From positions 1 to 12,651 of the forward strand of contig DFYU01000028.1 of assembly GCA_002383415.1 (NCBI GenBank): a stretch of 12,651 nucleotides of DNA. The letters are read 5' to 3'. The position numbers were made by a program, and so were the translations under genes. The DNA is from Geobacter sp. UBA4074 (GTDB taxonomy: Bacteria > Desulfobacterota > Desulfuromonadia > Geobacterales > Pseudopelobacteraceae). How positions within the stretch are numbered: position 1 is the first letter of the stretch; every line of letters begins with the position of its first letter. Below are positions 1 to 7,638 of this stretch, piece after piece. The notes below the pieces were generated by a model. It had not been told where the DNA came from, did no database searches, and saw only the letters and a program-made list of their open reading frames with translations.

Positions 1-656
1 GTGATCAGATCAAGCACCACCCGCATGGTGCGTGAGATACCGTATTTGCTCTGGCCGTGCAGCCGCGGATGATGCCGCACCGCCAGCTCGGTCACCTTGG
101 CCCCCACGCGGGATGCCAGGGCCGGCACGAAACGGTGCATCTCGCCGTAGAGACCGATCCCTTCCAGCACCTCGCGTCGATAGGCTTTGAGGGTACAGCC
201 GTAGTCGTGCAGGTGAACACCGGTCATGCGGGAGATCAGGCCGTTGGCGATGCGCGACGGCAGGGTGCGGTTGATGAAGGCGTCCTGGCGGTCCTTGCGC
301 CAGCCGGAGACCACATCATAGCCTTCCCTGATCTTTTCCAGCAGCAGGGGGATATCGGCCGGGTCGTTCTGCAGGTCGCCGTCCATCGGGATGATCACCG
401 CGCCGCGGGATGCCTCGAAACCAGCCGCCATGGCGGCGGTCTGGCCGAAGTTACGGCGGAAGCGGATCACCCGCACCCGCTTGTCCGTCAGGGCCAATTC
501 CTTCAGCACGGCAAAGGAACCGTCGCCGGAACCGTCATCAACGGTGATGATCTCATAGCTCAGGCCGGTGGGTTCAAGGACGGCAGTGACGGCGTCGTAG
601 AGTGGACGGATATTCTCTTCTTCGTAGTAGATCGGGATTACGACACTCAGATCCAT
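1..656 (-). CDS. Family 2 glycosyltransferase, polyprenyl-phosphate sugar transferase type (partial)
   Basis: The visible 218 codons form the N-terminal catalytic GT-A domain of a GT2 enzyme of the DPM1/GtrB/ArnC type, which moves a sugar from a nucleotide donor to polyprenyl phosphate at the inner membrane face. Seen: the start MDLSVVIPIYYEEENI, nucleotide-binding VDDGSGDGS (about 39-47), the metal-binding MDGDLQNDP (91-99), GWRKDRQD (119-125), and the late motif RHHPRLHGQSKYGISR (194-209), all typical of this subfamily. Family members usually end in two membrane helices, which would lie beyond position 1. The ATG at 656 follows an AGGAG ribosome site (665-669) with 8 nt spacing and lies 15 nt after the stop of the upstream glycosyltransferase, so the two are very likely co-transcribed and serve lipid or envelope sugar assembly. 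The exact sugar cannot be told from the sequence. Confidence 0.93.
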   Translation of the reverse strand, partial: MDLSVVIPIYYEEENIRPLYDAVTAVLEPTGLSYEIITVDDGSGDGSFAVLKELALTDKRVRVIRFRRNFGQTAAMAAGFEASRGAVIIPMDGDLQNDPADIPLLLEKIREGYDVVSGWRKDRQDAFINRTLPSRIANGLISRMTGVHLHDYGCTLKAYRREVLEGIGLYGEMHRFVPALASRVGAKVTELAVRHHPRLHGQSKYGISRTMRVVLDLI

Positions 657-671
657 GCTGACAACTCCTGA

Positions 672-1619
672 TTACTGGTCGGACAACGCCAGGCGACGCA
701 CCGTAACTGCTGCATGGTTATAGCATGTTTGAGGCGGCAGCGGCAGCAGAAACCCGGCCAGAAGTCCCACCCCATTGGCAAGGTGCAAAAGCGGAAACAG
801 GGCCGGCAGCAGCATGGCAAACAACGGGTTGCGGGCTTTGACCGCTGCCCGCAGACCACACACCAGGCAGACTGCAGCGTAGCCCCCTAACGGCAGTCGC
901 CAGAACGGTGTTGACACCAGCGGCAGGGTTACCAGGTAGAGCACGAAACCTAGCGGCGCAAGGGGCATTATCCCGGACAAGCCGGCCATGCGGGTCTGGC
1001 GGGCCCGGCCGCGGCCATAGCGGAACATCTGCTTGCCAAAGGCAGCCAGATCGGGGCGTTGGCTACGTTCAACCGGCAGCTGGGGGTCATGCAGCAGCCT
1101 GCCGCCGCTTGCCTGCAACCGGTCGAGAAACTCGTTTTCCTCATTGGGGTAGAGCCGCTCGTCAAAGCCACCGCAAGCAAGGAACGCCGCGCGACGTACC
1201 GCCAGATTGCAGAGGATCAGTTCACGTTCTGTGGTCTCCCGCAGGCTGCCCACGGAACGGTAACGGTTACGCACCCCGCCTGCCCCCAGCGGAGAGGCCA
1301 GGACAGCGCCGATGGCACGCTGCAGCAGCGAATCGCTGACTGGAGTCAGCGACGGGCCACCAACGGCAAGCAGCTGGGGATCCCGGAAATGTTCCTCGAT
1401 CCGCAGCAGGCAATCGGGCGCCACCACTGAATCATCATCCAGAAAATAGATGATCTCACCGCGGGCCTGTTGCACCGCCTCGTTGCGCTGACGACTGGGG
1501 TTGGTTCCTTCCGCCACCAGCAGCTCAAGCTGGGCATGGGGCCAGGCCAGCTGCCTGACCCGCTGCACCGCCTTCGGCACCAGCCCTGGTTTAATCGGTA
1601 TGACAATGGTGATGGTCAA
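672..1619 (-). CDS. Family 2 glycosyltransferase with C-terminal membrane helices
   Basis: A 315-residue GT2 protein. In the numbering from the TTG start, the fold begins with MTITIVIPIKPG, followed by GTNPSRQRNEA, the DxD-type metal site FLDDDS (about 59-64) and the acceptor-side motif GGFDERLYPNEENEFLDR (150-167). Three hydrophobic stretches follow (about 217-235, 243-260, 265-294), so it is membrane anchored; a role in surface polysaccharide synthesis is inferred. Start choice: an ATG-started frame extends to 1718, but that extension would be encoded across an intrinsic terminator (1640-1663) and part of a long palindrome and does not look like family sequence. The TTG at 1617-1619 opens exactly at the conserved fold and has a GAGG about 6 nt upstream. 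It ends 15 nt before the next glycosyltransferase, with which it forms a pair. Donor and acceptor are unknown. Confidence 0.85.
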   Translation of the reverse strand: MTITIVIPIKPGLVPKAVQRVRQLAWPHAQLELLVAEGTNPSRQRNEAVQQARGEIIYFLDDDSVVAPDCLLRIEEHFRDPQLLAVGGPSLTPVSDSLLQRAIGAVLASPLGAGGVRNRYRSVGSLRETTERELILCNLAVRRAAFLACGGFDERLYPNEENEFLDRLQASGGRLLHDPQLPVERSQRPDLAAFGKQMFRYGRGRARQTRMAGLSGIMPLAPLGFVLYLVTLPLVSTPFWRLPLGGYAAVCLVCGLRAAVKARNPLFAMLLPALFPLLHLANGVGLLAGFLLPLPPQTCYNHAAVTVRRLALSDQ

Positions 1620-1639
1620 GAATGCCTCGCATAAACAGG

Positions 1640-1663
1640 AAAAACCGGGCGGACCCGGTTTTT
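1640..1663 (-). terminator. Intrinsic terminator after ccsB, just before the glycosyltransferase start
   Basis: A perfect hairpin with stem CCGGG/CCCGG, a 4-nt loop (1650-1653), and flanking A5 (1640-1644) and T5 (1659-1663) runs, so it can end transcription in both directions. On the minus strand it terminates ccsB transcripts. It lies only about 20 bp upstream of the TTG start of the next gene. Confidence 0.8.
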
Positions 1664-1680
1664 CAGTGCAATACTGTGCT

Positions 1681-1804
1681 GGGAGCGAGGAGTTTTTTGT
1701 CTTGGCCAGGCTTTCCAAGGGGATGCGGCGAAGGCGTACTGGTCAGTACGTCGAGCACGCAGCCCCGCAGGGAAACGAAGCCAAGGCGAAAAAGAACCGC
1801 TCCC
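1681..1804. repeat. Long imperfect palindrome (REP-like) after ccsB
   Basis: Two 60-nt arms (1681-1740 and 1745-1804) surround a GGTC loop (1741-1744). Matching blocks from outside to inside: GGGAGCG 1681-1687 with 1798-1804; the T run 1693-1698 with the A run 1789-1793; CTTGGC 1701-1706 with 1780-1785; TTTCC 1712-1716 with 1771-1775; GGGG 1719-1722 with 1763-1766; TGCG 1724-1727 with 1758-1761; CGTACT 1735-1740 with 1745-1750. The element begins 3 nt after the ccsB stop codon on the minus strand. No credible protein is encoded. Its transcript would fold into a long hairpin at the ccsB mRNA 3' end. That it belongs to a dispersed family is inferred from its resemblance to the element at 5907-6024. 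Confidence 0.75.
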
Positions 1805-1807
1805 TTC

Positions 1808-2656
1808 TTACAGGCCGCCGTAGCTGTGCAGACCAGACAGCAACAGATTGACCCCCAGATAGCAGAAGATGGTGGCGGCAAAGCCGATGATCGACAGCCA
1901 GGCCGCCCGGCGGCCCACCCAGCCCTTGGTGAAGCGGGCATGCAGAAAGGCGGCGTAGACGAACCAGACGATCAAGGACCAGGTCTCTTTGGGGTCCCAG
2001 CTCCAGTAGGTGCCCCAGGCGTAGTTGGCCCAGGCCGCACCGGTGATGATCCCCAGGGTCAGGAGCGGAAAGCCGACCATGATCGCCTTGTAATTCAGGT
2101 CATCCAGCACCTTGGTGGGCGGGAAGAGCGAGAGAATACCGCCGGCGGCATCAGTCGCCTTCTCTTCGCTTTGTACCTTGATCAGGTACATGATCGATAC
2201 CCCGCAGGCCACGGCAAAGGCGGCGTAGCCCAGGAAACAGGTGATCACGTGGTAGGTCAGCCAGTTACTCTGCAGGGCAGGCATCAGCGGGTTGATGTCG
2301 GCCGGCAGGTAGAGTTGGGCCCAGGTCATGCCCAGCAAGGCAAAAGGCATCACAAAGACGCCGATCACCCGGTATTTGTATTTGGCATCGATGATGCCGA
2401 AGATCAGCACGATGCTCCAGGCGAAGAAGACCACCGACTCGTACAGGTTGGACAGCGGGGCATGGCCCAGGCCGATGTCGTAGGATTCCTTCCAGCGCAG
2501 ACCGGTGGCCACCGTATGGATGGCAAAGCCGATCCAGGCCAGCACTGAGCCGGACAGGCCGACCTTCTGGTTGCGGCCGGCCAGGTAGATGAAAAAGGCC
2601 AGGGTGGAGGCCATGTAGAAGATGGTGGTGATGTTAAAGAGTTTGGCGCTCAGCAT
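1808..2656 (-). CDS. ccsB: System II cytochrome c biogenesis protein CcsB (CcsA/ResC family)
   Basis: A 282-residue polytopic membrane protein that, with ResB, delivers heme across the inner membrane and attaches it to CXXCH motifs of periplasmic cytochromes. The tryptophan-rich heme-binding WWD signature is clear: WGTYWSWDPKETW at 214-226. Conserved-looking histidines flank it, H136 (NWLTYH) and H277 (GLHSYG), as expected for heme ligands, and NLYES at 70-74 is also family-typical. About eight hydrophobic segments are visible. The ATG at 2656 has GGAGG (11 nt spacing) lying just after the resB stop, 17 nt between genes, so the pair is one transcription unit. The name ccsB follows the common bacterial family name; the same protein is called CcsA or ResC in other systems. 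Confidence 0.95.
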   Translation of the reverse strand: MLSAKLFNITTIFYMASTLAFFIYLAGRNQKVGLSGSVLAWIGFAIHTVATGLRWKESYDIGLGHAPLSNLYESVVFFAWSIVLIFGIIDAKYKYRVIGVFVMPFALLGMTWAQLYLPADINPLMPALQSNWLTYHVITCFLGYAAFAVACGVSIMYLIKVQSEEKATDAAGGILSLFPPTKVLDDLNYKAIMVGFPLLTLGIITGAAWANYAWGTYWSWDPKETWSLIVWFVYAAFLHARFTKGWVGRRAAWLSIIGFAATIFCYLGVNLLLSGLHSYGGL

Positions 2657-2673
2657 AAACGGTTATTCCTCCG

Positions 2674-4035
2674 TTAGATGTTCTGATTGTGCAGTTTTTC
2701 TGCAAGGGCCTCAAATTCGTCCTGGAAGGCTGGCTGGTTTTTGCTGGCATTACCAAATATCCGCGCATGGCCGGGGGACAACACGATCCAGACCCGTTTG
2801 TGGGACATGAAGAAGGCGATGCACAAACCCAGACACATCATGATGCAGCCGGTCCAGACCACCCAGACGCCGGGGTCCTTGTTGACCTGCAGGCCGGTGT
2901 ACATCTTGGCGTCGGTGCCGGTAAAGGTGAAGATCAGCCGGTCGCCGCGCAGATCGTCCAGCGAAGGCTGTTCTTTATAGACCCTGAAAAATTGCGGCTC
3001 ACCGCTGCCAGTTACCCGCAGAGTAGCCACCAGTCCCTCACCAGGATTGTCGGTCAGATCCACGATGCTGGCGCTGCGACCGTCCGATAGTTTCGTCTGT
3101 GCTCCCGGCCGCAGGGCGATCTGCTCGCTGGCGCCGCTGCTGCGGTTGGTCACCGAGAAGAAGAAGGCAGTCGGATCCGAGGCCGGCCCATAACTGGATT
3201 GATAGAAGGTGATTCCTTTGTAGGTCAGCGGCTCGTTAACAACCAGACGGACATGCTTGTAATCGGGAATCTCCTTACCGTTTTCGGTCAGGGTCAGGAT
3301 GCTCTTGAACTCCTTGGGCATGCCGCTCGGACCGCCGCCGGGGGCATCGTAAAAAGTGACCGTAAACTGATCACAACGGACCTCGAAGCCCAGTGGGATG
3401 GTCTTGCCGCTACGGGCCTGAATGGCGTTGATGGTTTCACCCTCAACAATCGCCACAAACCCTTTGTAACCAAACAGGTTGCCGATGATGGCGCCGACAA
3501 AGATCACCACAATGCTGAAGTGCACCACATAGACCCCCAGCCGACACCAGGGATTCTTCTGGGCAAACAGGTGATACTGGTGATCCACCTTGGTGATGAC
3601 CGGCTTGGCAAACTCTGCCCCCAGGGACGCAGCCAGACGATCCTTGCTCTCCTCCAGAGAGGATGCCAGCTTGAAATCACGGGAGGGGAAGATCTTCTGC
3701 TGCATCTCTGACAGCGTGGTGGCCGGTTCGCTGACAAACTTGAAGACATGAGGCAGGCGCTTGATGGAGCAGGCGATCAGGTTGATGGTAAACAGGGCCA
3801 ACAGCGCCAGAAACCACCAGGAGTGGTACATGTCAAAGAAGCCCAGCTTCTCGTACAACGCCCGTTTGGTGGCACTGATGGTGGCCCAGTAGCGCTCATC
3901 GATGTTGGGAAACTGGGGAATAATGGTTCCGATGATCGAGGTGATCGCCAGGGTGATCAGCAGGAAGATGGTCAGCTTAAGAGAGCAGAAAAAATCCCAG
4001 ATTTGTTGTACCAGGCTGCGTTCGTTCGTACTCAA
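2674..4035 (-). CDS. resB: System II cytochrome c biogenesis protein ResB
   Basis: About 453 residues of the ResB/Ccs1 family, the partner of CcsB in heme transport and ligation. Seen: an N-terminal membrane helix (about residues 20-40, ending in GTIIPQFP), a second (71-91) after MYHSWWF, a third (165-189) with VVHFS, a large periplasmic domain of about 200 residues, and a fourth helix near 389-410 followed by SHKRVWI and a soluble tail. This four-helix plan is family standard. Start: a GTG at 4042-4044 is in frame, but the only ribosome site, GGAG, overlaps that GTG; it lies 8 nt before the TTG at 4033-4035, so TTG is preferred. The gene follows a terminator (4173-4200), so it needs a promoter in 4045-4172. 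The neighbouring cytochrome c7 gene is a natural client. Confidence 0.94.
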   Translation of the reverse strand: MSTNERSLVQQIWDFFCSLKLTIFLLITLAITSIIGTIIPQFPNIDERYWATISATKRALYEKLGFFDMYHSWWFLALLALFTINLIACSIKRLPHVFKFVSEPATTLSEMQQKIFPSRDFKLASSLEESKDRLAASLGAEFAKPVITKVDHQYHLFAQKNPWCRLGVYVVHFSIVVIFVGAIIGNLFGYKGFVAIVEGETINAIQARSGKTIPLGFEVRCDQFTVTFYDAPGGGPSGMPKEFKSILTLTENGKEIPDYKHVRLVVNEPLTYKGITFYQSSYGPASDPTAFFFSVTNRSSGASEQIALRPGAQTKLSDGRSASIVDLTDNPGEGLVATLRVTGSGEPQFFRVYKEQPSLDDLRGDRLIFTFTGTDAKMYTGLQVNKDPGVWVVWTGCIMMCLGLCIAFFMSHKRVWIVLSPGHARIFGNASKNQPAFQDEFEALAEKLHNQNI

Positions 4036-4044
4036 GATTGTCAC

Positions 4045-4172
4045 TCCAGAAGATGTATTAGCTGAGACTCATAATACCAGACCATTTATGTCTTGTATTA
4101 AGTCTGTTTATAAACCATCCGCCTTGAAAAAGGTAGTGCTTTTTTGTCCAAACAGGGCTCGACAACGTAAAC
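4045..4172 (-). promoter_or_regulatory. AT-rich leader, probable resB-ccsB promoter region
   Basis: This gap lies between a strong terminator and resB and is markedly AT-richer than the surrounding genes. On the minus strand a -10-like TATTAT (4071-4076) is present, but I see no good -35 at 16-18 nt spacing. A perfect 10-bp palindrome, GTTTATAAAC, sits at 4106-4115 and could be an operator. A promoter here is required by the layout; its exact position is uncertain. Confidence 0.35.
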
Positions 4173-4200
4173 AAAAAGGGCCGGCAGATGCCGGCCCTTT
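4173..4200 (-). terminator. Strong intrinsic terminator of the cytochrome c7 gene
   Basis: An 11-bp perfect stem (AAAGGGCCGGC 4175-4185 with 4190-4200), a 4-nt loop (4186-4189), and on the minus strand a run of five T reading out at 4177-4173. It lies 28 nt after the cytochrome stop codon and separates that gene from resB. Confidence 0.92.
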
Positions 4201-4227
4201 CGGAAAAACACTGACCATCAGGTCAGG

Positions 4228-4503
4228 CTACTTCTTGTGGCAATCCTTGCAGCCTTGGGGGCCCTTGGCTTCTGCCTTGTGACACTTGACGCACAGCTGG
4301 TTGTGGGCAACGTCCTTGTTGATCTCTACCTTCTTGGGGGCGCCTTCGTGGCACTTGGCACAGCCCAGCTTCATGTGAGCCTTGTGGGGGAAGGCCACCT
4401 TGCCGAAGGAACCACCCTTGTACTCATAGTTTTCCTGAGCAGCAGCAAAGGCGGAACCGGCAAAGGCAACTACGGCAACCATCGCAATAAGAGCTTTTTT
4501 CAT
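4228..4503 (-). CDS. Periplasmic triheme cytochrome c7, PpcA family
   Basis: A 91-residue precursor with an N-terminal signal peptide (MKK, hydrophobic core, AFA cleavage site near residue 20), leaving about 71 residues, the same length as mature Geobacter PpcA. Three CXXCH heme motifs are present (CAKCH, CVKCH, CKDCH), plus exactly three further histidines (FPHKAH gives two, VAHNQ one), fitting three bis-histidine hemes. FPHKAH and the ending GPQGCKDCHKK closely resemble PpcA from memory. Such proteins carry electrons across the periplasm between inner-membrane dehydrogenases and outer-membrane conduits in metal reduction. The start at 4503 has a perfect AGGAGG 8 nt upstream; an upstream in-frame ATG (4569) is rejected because it lies before the signal peptide. 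Which ppc paralogue it is cannot be decided here. Confidence 0.95.
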   Translation of the reverse strand: MKKALIAMVAVVAFAGSAFAAAQENYEYKGGSFGKVAFPHKAHMKLGCAKCHEGAPKKVEINKDVAHNQLCVKCHKAEAKGPQGCKDCHKK

Positions 4504-4539
4504 CGTGACAACCTCCTGTTTGGGTTCAAAAGTAGCAGG

Positions 4540-4569
4540 ACTAAAGCATAGCCCTTTCCCTGATGTCAA
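4540..4569 (-). promoter_or_regulatory. Candidate sigma70 promoter of the cytochrome c7 gene
   Basis: On the minus strand a perfect -35 TTGACA (4564-4569) is followed after 18 nt by TTTAGT (4540-4545), matching four of six -10 positions. Transcription would start near 4533, giving a leader of about 30 nt before the ATG. No terminator separates purD from this gene, so read-through from purD is also possible. Confidence 0.5.
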
Positions 4570-4585
4570 GCACTAAGCGTACCAA

Positions 4586-5860
4586 TCAGCGCCGGTCGAG
4601 CGCCTTACGGCCGATGTCACGACGGAACTGGACACCACGCCAAGTGATGGCGGCTACCCCCTGGTAGGCCCGCTCAATGGCGGCCGCCACCGTAGTGCCC
4701 CGTGCGGTCACTCCCAACACGCGACCACCGGCGGTCACCACCTTGCCGCACTTTTCAGCGGTTCCGGCGTGAAACACGGTAACATCAGCAAGTTGATCCG
4801 CAGCTGCCAGACCGTTGATCTCATCCCCTTTGGCGATCTCACCCGGGTACCCTTCGGCCGCCATCACCACACAGACCGCCGCCTGGTCATACCACTCTAT
4901 CGTTTTGCCTGCCAAACTGCCCTCGGCCACCGCCAGCAGCAACGGCACCAGATCGGACTGCATCCGCATCAGCAGCGGCTGGCACTCGGGATCGCCGAAA
5001 CGGGCATTGAACTCCAGGGTCTTGACCTGGCCATCCTTGACCATCAGACCGGCATACAGGATACCGCAATAGGGACAGCCCTCGGCGGCCATGCCGTCCA
5101 CCGCACGCTGCACCACCTGCTCCATGGCAGCGGCATGCACGGACGGGGTCACCACCGGCGCCGGCGAGTAGGCCCCCATACCGCCGGTGTTAGGACCTTT
5201 GTCACCATCAAAAATCGCCTTATGATCCTGGGCCGAGGCCAGGGGGATTACCTCTTTTCCGTCAGTGATTGCCAGAAATGAGGCTTCCTCACCCTCAAGA
5301 AACTCCTCAATCACCACCCGCGAACCAGCGGAACCGAAGGCATTGCCGGAGAGCATTTCCTGTACCGCCGCATTGGCCTCATCAACGGTCTGGGCCACCA
5401 CCACCCCTTTACCGGCCGCCAGGCCATCGGCCTTGACCACGATCGGCGCCCCGGTCTGCTGGATAAAGGCCAGGGCAGGCTCGATCTCAGTGAAGACACC
5501 ATAGGCGGCGGTCGGAATACCATACTTCTGCATCAGGTCCTTGGAAAAGGCCTTGCTGGCCTCGATCCGGGCAGCGGCACGGCTGGGGCCGAAGATCTTC
5601 ATGCCGTACTCCTGAAACAGATCCACGATCCCCAAGGACAACGGCTGTTCCGGGCCTACCACGGTCAGGTCAATCCCCTCTGACTTGGCAAAGCCCAGCA
5701 GCTTGTCGATCTCATCGGCCTTGATCGGCACGTTGACCGCCAGGCTGGCCGTACCGGGATTACCCGGCGCACAGAACACCTGGGTCACCAAGGGCGACTG
5801 AGCAATCTTCCAGACCAGGGCATGTTCGCGGCCACCGCCGCCCACCACCAAAACTTTCAT
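4586..5860 (-). CDS. purD: Phosphoribosylamine-glycine ligase (GAR synthetase)
   Basis: A 424-residue ATP-grasp enzyme making glycinamide ribonucleotide from phosphoribosylamine, glycine and ATP, step 2 of purine synthesis, in the cytoplasm. Seen: N-terminal KVLVVGGGGREHAL (2-15), FGPSRAAARIEASKAFSK (90-107), the ATP-grasp segment IVVKADGLAAGKGVVV (140-155), EEFLEGEEAS (185-194), the signature DHKAIFDGDKGPNTGGMGAYSP (212-233) and FNARFGDPECQPLL. Length is normal. An in-frame ATG exists at 5896, but the ATG at 5860 opens directly on the conserved N-terminus and has GAGG 8 nt upstream, so it is chosen. It lies 166 nt downstream of purH, with a palindromic element between them; co-transcription is likely, since purH-purD is a common pairing. 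Confidence 0.97.
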   Translation of the reverse strand: MKVLVVGGGGREHALVWKIAQSPLVTQVFCAPGNPGTASLAVNVPIKADEIDKLLGFAKSEGIDLTVVGPEQPLSLGIVDLFQEYGMKIFGPSRAAARIEASKAFSKDLMQKYGIPTAAYGVFTEIEPALAFIQQTGAPIVVKADGLAAGKGVVVAQTVDEANAAVQEMLSGNAFGSAGSRVVIEEFLEGEEASFLAITDGKEVIPLASAQDHKAIFDGDKGPNTGGMGAYSPAPVVTPSVHAAAMEQVVQRAVDGMAAEGCPYCGILYAGLMVKDGQVKTLEFNARFGDPECQPLLMRMQSDLVPLLLAVAEGSLAGKTIEWYDQAAVCVVMAAEGYPGEIAKGDEINGLAAADQLADVTVFHAGTAEKCGKVVTAGGRVLGVTARGTTVAAAIERAYQGVAAITWRGVQFRRDIGRKALDRR

Positions 5861-5906
5861 ATCAGAATCCTCACAACAGCTATCAACACTAAACAAGTCA
5901 CTTTAA

Positions 5907-6024
5907 GCGCGTTCAGAAATGTCCGGATGCCAGGCGCCGAGGAGCGAGCAGCGCAGCATAGCTGGATACTATGTGAGCAGCGCAGCGACGAGACAACGCA
6001 GCAGACGGGCGTTTATCAACGCGC
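5907..6024. repeat. Imperfect palindrome (REP-like) after purH
   Basis: Ends match over 7 bp (GCGCGTT 5907-5913 with 6018-6024), GTCCG 5921-5925 pairs with 6006-6010 using one wobble, and the centre is CATAG 5957-5961 / CTATG 5969-5973 around a 7-nt loop. A 12-bp exact direct repeat, GAGCAGCGCAGC, flanks the centre (5946-5957 and 5975-5986). The element starts 2 nt after the purH stop codon. It is less regular than the one at 1681-1804 but has the same layout. It fills most of the purH-purD gap; I see no protein or clear terminator T tract in it. Confidence 0.6.
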
Positions 6025-6026
6025 GT

Positions 6027-7586
<1,560 letters not shown>

Positions 7587-7638
7587 ACGTAAAACCCCTT
7601 CGTTTGTTGTTTTCTATCGCTCGCGGATATCGGGAAAG

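Noticed and set aside
57..671. 204-residue plus-strand open frame
   Set aside because: It lies antisense to the glycosyltransferase at 1-656, whose motifs are unmistakable; the plus-strand product has no recognisable domain and is a high-GC shadow frame.
1620..1718. Upstream ATG extension of the glycosyltransferase (33 extra residues)
   Set aside because: The extension is encoded by the terminator hairpin and palindrome flank and does not resemble a signal peptide or GT2 N-terminus.
1622..2548. 308-residue plus-strand open frame across the palindrome and ccsB
   Set aside because: It is antisense to the ccsB gene and runs through the terminator and palindrome; low-complexity charged sequence with no family features.
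4504..4569. Upstream ATG extension of the cytochrome c7 gene (22 extra residues)
   Set aside because: It would precede a perfect signal peptide that has its own AGGAGG site, and it overlaps the candidate promoter.
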